A program made the translations under genes and the position numbers. 64,000 nt of DNA, taken from contig JAPOVY010000103.1 in the NCBI GenBank assembly GCA_026707905.1, positions 1-64,000 of the forward strand. The letters run 5' to 3'. Position 1 is the stretch's first letter; each line of letters begins with the position of its first letter. This document shows positions 44,510-53,828 of the stretch, piece after piece. The stretch comes from Gammaproteobacteria bacterium (GTDB lineage: Bacteria; Pseudomonadota; Gammaproteobacteria; Pseudomonadales; Azotimanducaceae). The notes under the pieces are model-generated. The model ran no database searches, had not been told where the DNA came from, and was given only the letters and a program-made list of their open reading frames with translations.

Positions 44510-46798
44510 ATGTTCTTGACTGAACACCGAAGGTTAATCGCATGGTCGTGTTTCGGATTTTTCGCGCTCCTTGCACCATCGGGGCAAGCACAATCTGAAT
44601 TAAAACTCGAAGAAGTGATCGTAACCGCTGAGAAGCGCGATGCCAGTCTTCAAGAAACTTCACAATCCGTCACGGTGATGAGCGGCGTCGACCTAGACCA
44701 ATATAGCGTCAGCTCAATGGCCGACTTGAATGCACTCGTACCCGGCTTGAATGTCGTAAAGAACGAAGGCACACAATTGGTCATGTCGATGCGGGGTGTC
44801 GGAAACGAAGCCAACCAGAACGTGATCGCGAGCCCGGCAGTCTCGTATCACGTTGATGGTGTTTATATGGCTTCTCCTCACGTCATGCAGGCCAAACTCC
44901 TTGATATCGAACGCCTGGAAGTCATCCGCGGTCCTCAGGGTACTTTATTCGGTCAAAACTCGACCGGTGGCGCGATTAACGTAGTCACCACGCAACCAAG
45001 CTTCGAAGAAAGCGGGGGCGACCTCGGCATTGAAATCGGTTCGTACGACAGATTGAGGACACAAGGGGTCTATAGCGTTCCTCTCTCGCTAAACGCAGCT
45101 TTACGCTTGTCCATTGCGACAGACCATCACGCCGGATTTAGCAAAAATATCACGCTAAATCAAGAACTTGATGACGGAAGGAACGTCGCGGTGCGAGGAC
45201 GTCTCTTTATCGAACCGACTGAGCTTTTGACGATAGACATCGCACTTCAAATCGCTACGAATGATCGCAATGGACCGGCTCAAAAGGGAATCCTCGACCC
45301 TACGCCTGACCCTCGAGAATTAGCACAGGACTTTCCACAGATCTGGGAGCTTGAAGCGACATTTGCGAGCGCAACGATTGAGTATGAGTTGGATGACTAC
45401 GTCTTTAAATCCGTATCAAGCATTCAAAATGACACACTTGACCTCATAAAGGATAACGACCGACACGATCTGGATACACTGCCACCCTTCACTATTCTGC
45501 CGGCGGCGTACGATCCGTGGCACAATAATCAAAATACTATCACGCAAGAATTTCTTCTCGCGTCAACTACTCCACTATTCGACTCGATCGACTGGATCGC
45601 TGGCTATTTCTACTTTCAAACTGATGTTGCGATCATCCTTGAAGAGTTCATTGACTTTGGATCCGATGGCGTATTTGATCCGTTTACCGTCGAAGAGGTA
45701 CGTGCATTCGCTTTGGGTGACTATGGCTTTATCACCGATGCTGACCGACAACGACGCGCTCATTCCATCTTCGTTGAAGGAAACTACAACGTCAACGAGC
45801 GCACACGTGTGATTACCGGTCTTCGACTCTCGCAAGACGGAGTAGAAAGCTCGATCAGTAACTTCTATGGTCGAAGCGGCGTCGATACGCAATCAACATC
45901 AAGCGAAACACTCACAGGTCGATTCTCCTTTGAACGTGATCTCGGCGATCTGTCAATGCTGTATCTTTCATTGGTACGAGGTTACAAACCGGCGGGTAGC
46001 AATCTCACGTTCGGGCGAGAGAACGAGATCGCACCCATCGTCGTGCTTCCGACCTATGAGAAAGAAACGGTGAACACCATCGAAGTCGGATTGAAGTCAG
46101 ATTTCCTCGACCGCCGTGTTCGCTTGAACGCCGCGATTTTCCAATACGGCTACCGCAATCTTCAATATCAAGCGACAGACCCTGAAGTTTTTGAAGGCGG
46201 AGTCAACAATATTCCTGACTCTCAAATCACCGGAGCAGAATTCGAGATGATTGCGTTACTGACAGATCATCTCGATATCGACCTACGGATTTCAATGCTG
46301 GATACAGCAATCACGAGCCATCATCGTTCGCTGGACAACGTCGCTTCAGATGCAACAACAAACGCGCTATTAGCTCAGGGTTTTGCGCTTTTTGGACCCG
46401 AAATCCAACGCGCTCGTGCAGAGAATATCGTCGACGTGTTTGGCAATGAGCTCGCCAAATCCCCACGATCGACCGTCAGTTTTGGCGTAAACTACGAACG
46501 AGCGTTGTTCGATATTGGGCAACTGCTCGTATCGGTCCAATTGAACTATCGCGGTTCTTACCAGTATCGCATTTTCAATAACCCGAATACTGATTTCGTG
46601 CCGGAATACACCACGGTAAACGCGATTGCACGCTTCGAACCTACAGTGGGTAACTGGCACGTCACGCTTCGAGTTATCAACGCAACAGACATGGCTGGCG
46701 TCAATGCTCGTTTCACCGATGTATTCGGTGTAGGCGCAAGTTCGGAGGAGCTGATTCCTCCTCGACAATTCCTGCTTGGTTTCGGTTTATCGTTCTAG
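44510..46798 (+). CDS. TonB-dependent receptor
   Basis: 762 residues. A signal peptide ends SGQAQSE and is followed by the TonB box (LEEVIVTAEKRD). The plug domain has QSVTVMSGVDLDQYSVSSMADL and VIRGPQGTLFGQNSTGGAINVVT, the strongly conserved plug signature of siderophore/small-molecule receptors. The barrel ends at FLLGFGLSF. It is coupled to the CoA transferase gene (6-base gap), which suggests uptake of the same organic compound. The ligand is unknown. A selenocysteine tRNA begins 32 bases after its stop. Confidence 0.9.
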   Translation: MFLTEHRRLIAWSCFGFFALLAPSGQAQSELKLEEVIVTAEKRDASLQETSQSVTVMSGVDLDQYSVSSMADLNALVPGLNVVKNEGTQLVMSMRGVGNEANQNVIASPAVSYHVDGVYMASPHVMQAKLLDIERLEVIRGPQGTLFGQNSTGGAINVVTTQPSFEESGGDLGIEIGSYDRLRTQGVYSVPLSLNAALRLSIATDHHAGFSKNITLNQELDDGRNVAVRGRLFIEPTELLTIDIALQIATNDRNGPAQKGILDPTPDPRELAQDFPQIWELEATFASATIEYELDDYVFKSVSSIQNDTLDLIKDNDRHDLDTLPPFTILPAAYDPWHNNQNTITQEFLLASTTPLFDSIDWIAGYFYFQTDVAIILEEFIDFGSDGVFDPFTVEEVRAFALGDYGFITDADRQRRAHSIFVEGNYNVNERTRVITGLRLSQDGVESSISNFYGRSGVDTQSTSSETLTGRFSFERDLGDLSMLYLSLVRGYKPAGSNLTFGRENEIAPIVVLPTYEKETVNTIEVGLKSDFLDRRVRLNAAIFQYGYRNLQYQATDPEVFEGGVNNIPDSQITGAEFEMIALLTDHLDIDLRISMLDTAITSHHRSLDNVASDATTNALLAQGFALFGPEIQRARAENIVDVFGNELAKSPRSTVSFGVNYERALFDIGQLLVSVQLNYRGSYQYRIFNNPNTDFVPEYTTVNAIARFEPTVGNWHVTLRVINATDMAGVNARFTDVFGVGASSEELIPPRQFLLGFGLSF

Positions 46799-46830
46799 TT
46801 CGTCTTTCGATGAAGTAAGCGCAGGATCTA

Positions 46831-46924
46831 GGAAGAGCATCGTCTCCGGTGGGGCGCGCGGCCTTCAAAGCCGTTGAGACCTCTAATCGAGGTCTGGTGG
46901 GTTCGACTCCTACCTCTTCCGCCA
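46831..46924 (+). tRNA. selC: tRNA-Sec (UCA anticodon), selenocysteine tRNA
   Basis: A 94-base tRNA with encoded CCA. By hand folding: acceptor GGAAGAG/CTCTTCC, six-pair D stem CGTCTC/GGGGCG with CGGT loop, anticodon loop CTTCAAA (anticodon TCA), a seven-pair long variable arm AGACCTC/GAGGTCT, and T-loop TTCGACT. The extra-long variable arm, D stem and anticodon are diagnostic for tRNA-Sec. The 3' strand from T-loop to discriminator has 12 bases, where E. coli selC has 13, so the acceptor-T stack may be one pair short. Implies a selenocysteine system (SelA, SelB, SelD) elsewhere. No selenoprotein gene is evident in this window. Confidence 0.92.
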
Positions 46925-47094
46925 ACCACGATTCACCTCTACGATGTTCTCAACTGTTTAGAGTAGATTAGAAATAGTGTTAATAATCAATAAGTTATGT
47001 CATATTGTTCATGATTAAACGTTGGATTGCCATCACCAAATTAGTATGGAGAGAAGAATAGTGGTACTCAGCCGGAAGTTCTTGATTCGTCGCG

Positions 47095-48123
47095 TTAGTC
47101 CGCCTCGAGACGTACTAAAGATATCCTTTGATAGTCATCGCGCTCGAAAAGCACGCCGACGCGACTATCAGACATAATGGCAATCGACGAGTATGCGGCG
47201 GAACCTTCATAGATGAGCATTTCGTCATTCCATGATTCGCCGTTATCAGTACTGAAGCGAAGCGTTAGGTACTTTCGTTCGGTCGACGCAGGGTTTAGGA
47301 AGAGGAACCGCCCACTTGCTACATTACTACTCTGACGATCATCCCGGACCATACTCGCTTGGCAAACCGGCTCGATTAGCGTTTCATCCAGTTCTGGCGG
47401 CGACCAGGACACGCCTCCATCGTTGCTCACCGACACAGCGCGACGGTTGCGACCAGCATAAGATCGCATATTGAGCATCAACGAACCGTTTGCTTTTTCA
47501 ACGACGGTCGACTCATTGGTCGCAGGACCTGCTATACCTCCCAAAATCCACGTTTCACCCCTGTCGTCAGAGTAAAACACGTGCGAACGGTAGTAGTGCG
47601 CGGTATCCGAACCGGTGTCGGAGTGATTGGCAGGCACCACGATGCGGCCCGCAAACTCTCCACTCGTCATTTGAATCGCGTTGCCAGGTCCAGTCGCATA
47701 CCATCCCCACTGCGGTTGACGCATATCGGGTAGCTCCCGTACTGGAGCCCAACTTCGCCCATCGTCATCGCTGTAGGTTACGTAAGGCCGACGAGGTTCT
47801 GCACTCCTCCCCGCGATGATGTCACGTTCATTATCCGAGCCTAGGTTCCAAGTCATCGGTAACCAGATACGTCCGGTGTCTCGATCTACAACCGGTGCCG
47901 GGTTCCCGCAAGTGTTTTCGCCATCGTCCCACACAGTTGAGATCTCACTCCAGCTATCGCCGCCATCAGTACTGCGGCGCACCACCAAATCGATATCCCC
48001 AGCATCGCCTCGTCCATTGCGACGTGCTTCAGCAAACGCAAGCAAGGTTCCGGATTTAGTAACAACCAACGCTGGAATTCGATAGGTATGCGCACCTAAT
48101 CCAGAGCTGAATAAATCCAACAT
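47095..48123 (-). CDS. Exo-alpha-sialidase/BNR-repeat glycosidase (GH33-like)
   Basis: The best start is ATG 48121-48123, preceded by AGAGGA, giving 342 residues. It has no signal peptide. A RIPAL box lies near residue 20 (TYRIPALVV) with an FAEARRNGRGDAGDID arginine/aspartate region, and five Asp-boxes follow (STDGGDSW, SDDDGRSW, SDDRGETW, SNDGGVSW, STDNGESW). These are six-bladed sialidase-fold hallmarks. A late arginine near YLTLRFS could complete the Arg triad. It removes terminal sialic acid or a related sugar. The lack of a signal suggests a cytoplasmic enzyme or non-classical export. No sialic-acid catabolism genes adjoin it. Confidence 0.85.
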   Translation of the reverse strand: MLDLFSSGLGAHTYRIPALVVTKSGTLLAFAEARRNGRGDAGDIDLVVRRSTDGGDSWSEISTVWDDGENTCGNPAPVVDRDTGRIWLPMTWNLGSDNERDIIAGRSAEPRRPYVTYSDDDGRSWAPVRELPDMRQPQWGWYATGPGNAIQMTSGEFAGRIVVPANHSDTGSDTAHYYRSHVFYSDDRGETWILGGIAGPATNESTVVEKANGSLMLNMRSYAGRNRRAVSVSNDGGVSWSPPELDETLIEPVCQASMVRDDRQSSNVASGRFLFLNPASTERKYLTLRFSTDNGESWNDEMLIYEGSAAYSSIAIMSDSRVGVLFERDDYQRISLVRLEAD

Positions 48124-48191
48124 CGATCGTCCTCTCAAGCCTCGATACTACGAACCTTCAAGTACCCGCAGAATGCGCCTGACAATTGGAG

Positions 48192-48983
48192 CTATCGGAA
48201 CGCGAAACGTATAGACAAACCCAAGCTACGTGCCTTCATCGCGGCTCGCGTTGGAGCAATATCGAGCGGTAACGTGGGTCGACTACCGTCCCGCCACTCC
48301 ACCCGACCGAATCCCCGGCCGGTACGAATGTCGCCTTTATCCAGATAGCGCCAATCCAAATCTAATTTCATGCGTGGTGTTATTTCGATCGCGATGCCGA
48401 TCGTCCCAAGCCAGGCAAAATCAGAATGGGTGTTCGCTCTGACGGTGGTGACTTTGTTTGGAAATGACATGACTGTCTCACCAATTTTTGTACGTACGGC
48501 GCCGAAGCCGATTCCTACGAAGGGCACTACTTGAACATCGCCTACCACATCGATCGTGGGTAAATCAGCGTACATCGACGTCAATGCGACTAGCGTTGAA
48601 ACTTCTGCTTCTACAGTCTGCAGTTCGTCCGGTTGAAGGAAGTTCGTATCTCCTCGAAACAGATGCGGTGATTGATAACCCAAGAGTGACTCCAACCGCA
48701 GCCGAGAGGTCACGGAACGACCGATTCCTATTTCCGAAGATTGAGCTGTTGCTAGGTTCCCAACGGTACGATACGGGTGCCCGTCTCCGCCTATTCCACA
48801 ACCGTACAACGCAATTGGAGATTCACTTGAACAATTCAGATCGGTGAATGTGACTTCTGACGCCAGCGTTGTCGCGAAACGAACTTTGGTGTACCACTCA
48901 GAATCTACTTCAGCCGTTACACGTAGCGATGCAACTGCGAGTAGAAGAACAGCTAGAACGAATCGGCAAGCGCGGTCACGAAC
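48192..48983 (-). CDS. Outer-membrane beta-barrel protein, start codon unresolved
   Basis: The C-terminal 205 residues (from TTG 48809) form an OmpA-type barrel: alternating strands such as RLRLESLLGYQSPH, VVPFVGIGFGAVRTKIGE and MKLDLDWRYLDKGDI, ending in a terminal Phe-Arg strand (LGLSIRFAFR). Reading further upstream in the same frame gives a good signal peptide (CRFVLAVLLLAVASLRVTAE) and mature start EVDSEWYTKVRFATTL, so the gene extends to at least 48983. No ATG, GTG or TTG lies in frame just before the signal. Another frame has GTG at about 48984 but hits TAG, consistent with a one-base error or loss. Function unknown; possibly an adhesin or structural porin-like protein. Confidence 0.6.
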   Translation of the reverse strand, partial: VRDRACRFVLAVLLLAVASLRVTAEVDSEWYTKVRFATTLASEVTFTDLNCSSESPIALYGCGIGGDGHPYRTVGNLATAQSSEIGIGRSVTSRLRLESLLGYQSPHLFRGDTNFLQPDELQTVEAEVSTLVALTSMYADLPTIDVVGDVQVVPFVGIGFGAVRTKIGETVMSFPNKVTTVRANTHSDFAWLGTIGIAIEITPRMKLDLDWRYLDKGDIRTGRGFGRVEWRDGSRPTLPLDIAPTRAAMKARSLGLSIRFAFR

Positions 48984-49313
48984 ACCCCTTGCACCTTTTC
49001 GCGGTGCTGAGGTGGACGCAAAGCTGAATGACCAGTCGCTGCGGCCTACTATGCTGATCGAAACTCCTGATCCCGCAGTCTGTCACCAATCCGTTCGATA
49101 GCGCGACGTGATTCTCTTCGATCTCGAACGTAGGGATACAATAAAACTGATACGCGCCGTGTTTCAGCAAAGACACCAGATATTCGTGTCACGTTTGCTC
49201 TTAATCAGTGCATTGCTCCAGATTGTAGGACTCGTTTCTGCCTCGAGTAGCTTCAATTTCATACCTTCGCCCTGACTCATTCGTTTTCGTGTAGATTCTC
49301 TCAGTCGCGCCAT
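48984..49313. other. Intergenic region, no gene seen
   Basis: About 330 bases upstream of the beta-barrel gene and downstream of the MaoC-like gene. No ORF, RNA or strong hairpin is supported. It should contain the promoter of the barrel gene. Confidence 0.4.
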
Positions 49314-50201
49314 TTACTCCGTCAAATGACAAACTCTGTCGTCATGCCTTATGCATGCAAATCCCTTACTAATAACCAACTTTCCTTCACCGTCTAGAAC
49401 TTGAAACGAAACTACATTGTCATTCAAACTGCATTGCAGAGTCAGCGTATTTGGCATCAACACGTACCCAGAGAACCTACATCCCAAGCGGGAGATGCAT
49501 GATGGTTCCCCAGACGCATAGTTCTTAACGATCTGACTTACGGCTAGAGCGAGCGTTGCAGTACCGTGCAGAATGATGTCAGGTAGTCCTGCACTTAACG
49601 CAATCGCTCGGTCCGTATGAATCGGGTTCCAAATCCGAGCACACTCGGTGTATACGTGCGCGGCGCCGGCTGGAACCTCAATCGCGCTTTCTAATATAGG
49701 ATCCACCAGTTTGGAATCTGGCGTCGTTGGCATCTCATCCGAACTGAGGTCGGGACCTTCGACGCGAACACCACGATAAACCGCCGTCTGATAGCTGCGC
49801 ACCACTAATTCACCAGTATTTACATCAAGTGTGTCGAATCGGACGATTGAAGCGCCACCTGATGCTCGAGTGCGTACCCCTAACAATGTTGCTTGAGTTG
49901 TTAACCGATCTCCCGCCCTTATTGGTCGGTGGAGATGTATGTCGTGAGCACTATGAACGGCTCGCGCAGACTCTTCACGAGTTGGGTGTAAAACATCGGG
50001 TTGATTTGCAAATGCTGTACTGAGCGTCCACTCGAGACAAACCGGAAACACTGGATGAGCCAGAACCGTGTGCTCATGCGTGTCCAAATAGAACGGGTTC
50101 AGGTCATTGAGTGATGCCGCATATGCCATTAACCAGCGTGCATCTATGTCCTGTGTTACAGCATCGGTACTAATGCCGACGTTCGCTGAGTGAAGTGGCA
50201 T
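49314..50201 (-). CDS. MaoC-like hotdog dehydratase/hydratase
   Basis: The best start is ATG 50199-50201, giving 295 residues (a longer frame begins at 50252). It has two hotdog folds. The N-terminal one includes YAASLNDLNPFYLDTHEH. The C-terminal one carries the hydratase-2 motif NPIHTDRAIALSAGLPDIILHGT, with the Asp and His of the family. RFSGYVLMPNTLTLQC matches the post-motif strand. It probably hydrates a trans-enoyl-CoA or acts on another acyl-CoA in a peripheral degradation pathway. Neighbours do not define the substrate. Confidence 0.82.
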   Translation of the reverse strand: MPLHSANVGISTDAVTQDIDARWLMAYAASLNDLNPFYLDTHEHTVLAHPVFPVCLEWTLSTAFANQPDVLHPTREESARAVHSAHDIHLHRPIRAGDRLTTQATLLGVRTRASGGASIVRFDTLDVNTGELVVRSYQTAVYRGVRVEGPDLSSDEMPTTPDSKLVDPILESAIEVPAGAAHVYTECARIWNPIHTDRAIALSAGLPDIILHGTATLALAVSQIVKNYASGEPSCISRLGCRFSGYVLMPNTLTLQCSLNDNVVSFQVLDGEGKLVISKGFACIRHDDRVCHLTE

Positions 50202-50556
50202 ATACCAACTCCTACACTCTATTCCTGATGCCGTTCTCCAGCAATTCTGCACACACTACGTCCTCAACGCAGGTAATAACACGCTACTAGTGCAATCCCA
50301 TATGCAGTTTCCAAAGCAAGATACAAAATATCCGAAGGGACTGCGAAGATTGCTCACAACGCTAAGGAATTCCGTTCAAAAAGTCTGTTCACGCAGAGAA
50401 AGATTCGCCTATTCGAGCCTATTCGAGCCTATTCGAGCCTATTCGCTCGATTTTCGATTTAGTCGGACGTAATTGGTTGCGCGTCGAAAGTCGCTGCGTC
50501 GCCAAGTAACCAACTACTAGCTTCCATCTTTAATCGACACGTAATCACTGCATCCA
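50202..50556. other. Intergenic region with a tandem repeat
   Basis: About 355 bases without a supported gene. It holds the 10-base tandem repeat listed separately. Otherwise I see no RNA or clear terminator. Confidence 0.4.
50403..50447. repeat. 10-bp tandem repeat (ATTCGAGCCT)
   Basis: Three perfect copies of ATTCGAGCCT occupy 50411-50440, flanked by partial copies on both sides. The unit length is close to one DNA helical turn. Copy number may vary between strains. It is not a CRISPR, because there are no spacers. Confidence 0.85.
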
Positions 50557-51160
50557 TCAGAAACAGATAACACATCGAAAGCGTTCGGTGCCAAAGCTAC
50601 TTTCACCTAGTGATTCAATCTCAAAACCGCACGCTCTGTAAAAACCGAGTGCATCGTCGTCAGTTTCCGCTTCTGCTTGTTCAAAGTTCAGCTCATCTCG
50701 AATGAATTCGATGAGTCTCTGCCCGAAGCCCTGACCTCTAAAACGATGGGCTACTGCAATATGCGTGATCGTGCACCGGAATCGACGATGTGCATCTACA
50801 CGTAGAACACCTACCAGGTGCACTATGGAAACTAGCGATATACAGTCTGGGGAATTCATCCCTCGTACACGACTCAATAAGCTCCTTAAGCGTAGTGTCA
50901 GTTGGAGTTCCGACGGACTCAGCAAGCACCTCTGCCACTTCATGCTCTGGATACGCGCTCGACGAATAACGGGAGATATGAAGCTGTCGAGTCAACGAAA
51001 TAGAGTCCGTCGGATTGTCGCTCTCTTCAAATTGAACCCGTGAACGCAATTGCTCAGAGTTGATTGCTCTATAAACGGTTTCTCGAAGCGCAAGCTGAAA
51101 TTCATTCTTACAAGGGAGCTTGTTCAATTTCAATCGATTTGATACGCTGAATGACTCCAT
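50557..51160 (-). pseudogene. GNAT N-acetyltransferase, frameshifted
   Basis: The N-terminal half (51160 to about 50840) reads LHISRYSSSAYPEHEVAEVLAESV and ELIESCTRDEFPRLYIASF. The C-terminal half is in another frame and reads VHLVGVLRVDAHRRFRCTITHIAVAHRFRGQGFGQRLIEFI, the acetyl-CoA-binding motif (RFRGQGFG), then GFYRACGFEIE. A single-base shift between about 50810 and 50860 joins them. Each frame alone is incomplete. The 5' end overlaps the methyltransferase gene by about 30 bases. Either a decayed gene or a sequencing error. Confidence 0.75.
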
Positions 51161-51660
51161 GGTTTCAGACTTGGGAGCCAGCGGCGTACGTGGTCGCAGT
51201 ACGCTACATATGAAACGCCAAATCTACGAGAAAGGCGAGGTTCCTCGTACAACCGTATAAACAGATGGAAGACGATCCACCACGCAGTTCCATATAAGAA
51301 CAGCAGACTATTCCCGAGCAGCAATCCCTCGCCTACCACGATCGTGAGAAACGCAATGTACATCGGATTTCTCACGAACCGGTAAAGACCAGATGCGACG
51401 AGTATCTCCGTCTCTGCTACTGGGGCGGGGGTGCCTCGCCCTTCCAAGGCGAATCGACCGAAACAATCGAATAGGCACGATAACCCAATCAAAATCGTAC
51501 CGATCCCGATGAACTTCGTATCGAAAAGACCAAGCAAAGGTTGGTTTATGGACCACCCGAACAACAAAAATGGAAGTACGCCAGCCGCGACAAAAGGTGC
51601 AACAAAGAAGAATAGGATCGATCCTGCAATTGCACGAGATCGACCACCGCTTGCGAACAA
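51130..51660 (-). CDS. Isoprenylcysteine carboxyl methyltransferase-like membrane protein (ICMT/PEMT)
   Basis: 176 residues with four to five hydrophobic helices. The C-terminal signature is GLYRFVRNPMYIAFLTIVVGEGLL, followed by EEPRLSRRFGVSYVAYCDHVRRWLP, which is the S-adenosylmethionine-binding pattern of the family (RNPxY, EE...LxxxFG...Y). Relatives methylate lipids or isoprenyl groups in the membrane. In bacteria the substrate is usually unknown. It sits just upstream of the GNAT remnant on the same strand and overlaps its 5' end. Confidence 0.82.
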   Translation of the reverse strand: MFASGGRSRAIAGSILFFFVAPFVAAGVLPFLLFGWSINQPLLGLFDTKFIGIGTILIGLSCLFDCFGRFALEGRGTPAPVAETEILVASGLYRFVRNPMYIAFLTIVVGEGLLLGNSLLFLYGTAWWIVFHLFIRLYEEPRLSRRFGVSYVAYCDHVRRWLPSLKPWSHSAYQID

Positions 51661-51860
51661 ATGATCGAATTGTTACTCCAACATGCACGATTATCGCGTC
51701 GACCGTCGTGAACGCCGAGTTGGTGGAGGTGATGCTACGGCGTCGGAGTCACGGTGGATCGATGACGGGTACGCAAGCTACTTCTTGATTGAACCGTGAA
51801 AAGTCCTCGTGTGCGCGTTGCTGCTGATACCAACACATTCTTGACACAGTCGTGCAACGT

Positions 51861-53612
51861 TCAGCTTCGTAGGACCTTGAACAAGATGATTGCAGCCGCG
51901 ATTGAGAGGACGACACACACGATGACCTGAATCGTATTGCCGTATAGTGCGAAGCCGGTTCCGAATAGGACTGAATACACGAGAACACACGCGACTAGCC
52001 AAGCGACTAGTGCTGATGTAACACTGCCGATTTCGTCAGGCTCGGTTTCGACGGCATGTCGCCATCCTCGAGAAAACGGTCGTACACGAGAATAGAAACT
52101 TTGGAGCACCGCAGCCTCTGTGGGTCGAGTTGCCATCGTGACGATTAGCCACGCAGTGGTCGTTATGGCGACGCCGACCAATAGTTGTATCACCGCCGAG
52201 GGAAGCTGCAGACCAAGTGCGCCGTGCACAAACGCGAACCAAATCGCGACTGCAAACGAGACGATCATGGCGGTGATCTCGGACCACGCGTTGATTCGCC
52301 ACCAGAACCACCGCAGTAGAAAAATGAGACCCGTTCCTGCGCCGATCTGTAGGAGAATCTGAAACGCTTGGAGCGCGTTTTCGAGCCAGAGCGCCACAAG
52401 CGCAGCAATTGCCACGAGGCTTACCGTAGAGAATCGAGCCACCCGAATGTAGTGTGCCTCGCTCTGCTCTGGGACGAGGAATCGACGATACACATCGTCG
52501 ACGACATACGAAGCTCCCCAATTTAGATGCGTCGACAGAGTGGACATGAGCGCAGCGGCGAGCGACGCGATTACCAATCCCAGAAGCCCATGCGGTAGAA
52601 AGACCAACATTGCAGGATACGCGAGGTCATGTCGGACAAGCGAAGGATCGAGGTGCGGAAATGCCTCACGCATCGAATCCAACGTTGGATATACGATTAA
52701 CGACGCAAGTGCAACCAAGATCCAAGGCCAAGGTCGGATCGCATAGTGAGCTATGTTGAACCAGAGCATGGCTACCATCGCGTGTCGTTCATTACGTGCA
52801 GATAGCAAGCGCTGGGCGACGTAGCCTCCCCCGCCTGGTTCAGCACCAGGATACCAAGTGGACCACCACTGCACCGCAAGCGGAATCAGGAGGACGACCA
52901 GAACCGTTTCCCAATTAGAAAAATCGGGAAGAAAACTGAGGTTCTCCTTAACATTCGGGTGAGCTACGAGTGCCTCGAGTCCTCCAACCGAAGGATGATC
53001 GAGCGCATACCACGCAGCTGCGACAGCACCCACAATAGCCGTGATAAATAACACGACGTCGGTAACGACAACGCCTCTCAGTCCCGACATTGCAGAGTAT
53101 GCGGCAGTCGCGACGGCGACTACGAGTACCGTCACGTAAGGTTCAACGCCGAGCAGGACGCCAGCAATTTTGATACCCGCGAGCATCACGGCGGCCATGA
53201 TCGCCACGTTGAAGAAGACACCGAGATATATAGCCCGGAACGCTCGAAGGAAAACCGCGGGTCGACCGGAATAGCGAAGCTCGAAGAAACCAATATCGGT
53301 GAATACACCCGACCGTCGCCACAAGCGAGCGTAAAAGAATGTTGTACACATACCAGTGATCACGTACGCCCACCACATCCAGTTGCCCGATACACCGTTG
53401 TTGCGTACCAAGTCGGTAACGAGATTCGGAGTGTCAGTTGAGAAGGTCGTCGCGACCATCGACGTGCCGAGAATCCACCACGGGAGGTGGCGTCCAGCAA
53501 GGAAATACTGTCCGGTACCTTGGCCGGCACGTCGTGCGAAAGCCAATCCGAGGGATACCGTAGCGATCCCATAAACTGCTAATACGACCCAATCAAGCGT
53601 GTTTAGGTACAT
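51861..53612 (-). CDS. Sodium:solute symporter (SSS family)
   Basis: 583 residues with about 13 helices, opening VVLAVYGIATVSLGLAFARRAG. Hallmarks are YFLAGRHLPWWILGTSMVATTFSTDTPNLVTD in the second helix region (Na+ site), AYSAMSGLRGVVVTDVV, then LAAALMSTLSTHLNWGASYVVDDVYRR. These match the SLC5/SSS subgroup. It cotransports a small organic solute with Na+, and the substrate (sugar, acid or amino acid) cannot be told. It is preceded by a 216-base gap and no catabolic partner is adjacent. Confidence 0.9.
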   Translation of the reverse strand: MYLNTLDWVVLAVYGIATVSLGLAFARRAGQGTGQYFLAGRHLPWWILGTSMVATTFSTDTPNLVTDLVRNNGVSGNWMWWAYVITGMCTTFFYARLWRRSGVFTDIGFFELRYSGRPAVFLRAFRAIYLGVFFNVAIMAAVMLAGIKIAGVLLGVEPYVTVLVVAVATAAYSAMSGLRGVVVTDVVLFITAIVGAVAAAWYALDHPSVGGLEALVAHPNVKENLSFLPDFSNWETVLVVLLIPLAVQWWSTWYPGAEPGGGGYVAQRLLSARNERHAMVAMLWFNIAHYAIRPWPWILVALASLIVYPTLDSMREAFPHLDPSLVRHDLAYPAMLVFLPHGLLGLVIASLAAALMSTLSTHLNWGASYVVDDVYRRFLVPEQSEAHYIRVARFSTVSLVAIAALVALWLENALQAFQILLQIGAGTGLIFLLRWFWWRINAWSEITAMIVSFAVAIWFAFVHGALGLQLPSAVIQLLVGVAITTTAWLIVTMATRPTEAAVLQSFYSRVRPFSRGWRHAVETEPDEIGSVTSALVAWLVACVLVYSVLFGTGFALYGNTIQVIVCVVLSIAAAIILFKVLRS

Positions 53613-53828
53613 GACAGACTTAGGCGCAGGCGTTCATTTCACTTGTTCGCAGTGTCAGTACATTGCCTAGACGTACGGAGATGACTGAAAAACCTCAGGC
53701 TTTTCTGTCCTAGAAGCCACTTCCTCTAATCTTTTTGTCTAGTAGAGCTTTTCTGTTTCGTATCAACAAGGCATTCGTTAAAAGTGGCTTCTCTCGTCCG
53801 ACCGAAGTTCCACGTATCGAACATTAGC

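Noticed and set aside
46900..46924. tRNA 3' end as the attachment site of the 15 kb island
   Set aside because: selC is a known integration hotspot, but the island lies about 18 kb away and I saw no second copy of the tRNA 3' end near it.
46713..46925. Minus-strand ORF of 70 residues across the tRNA gene
   Set aside because: It is the antisense of tRNA-Sec (the familiar VGVEPTRP-type spurious reading) and overlaps the TonB receptor end. It has no independent support.
50403..50447. CRISPR array
   Set aside because: Repeats are contiguous with no spacers and only 10 bases long.
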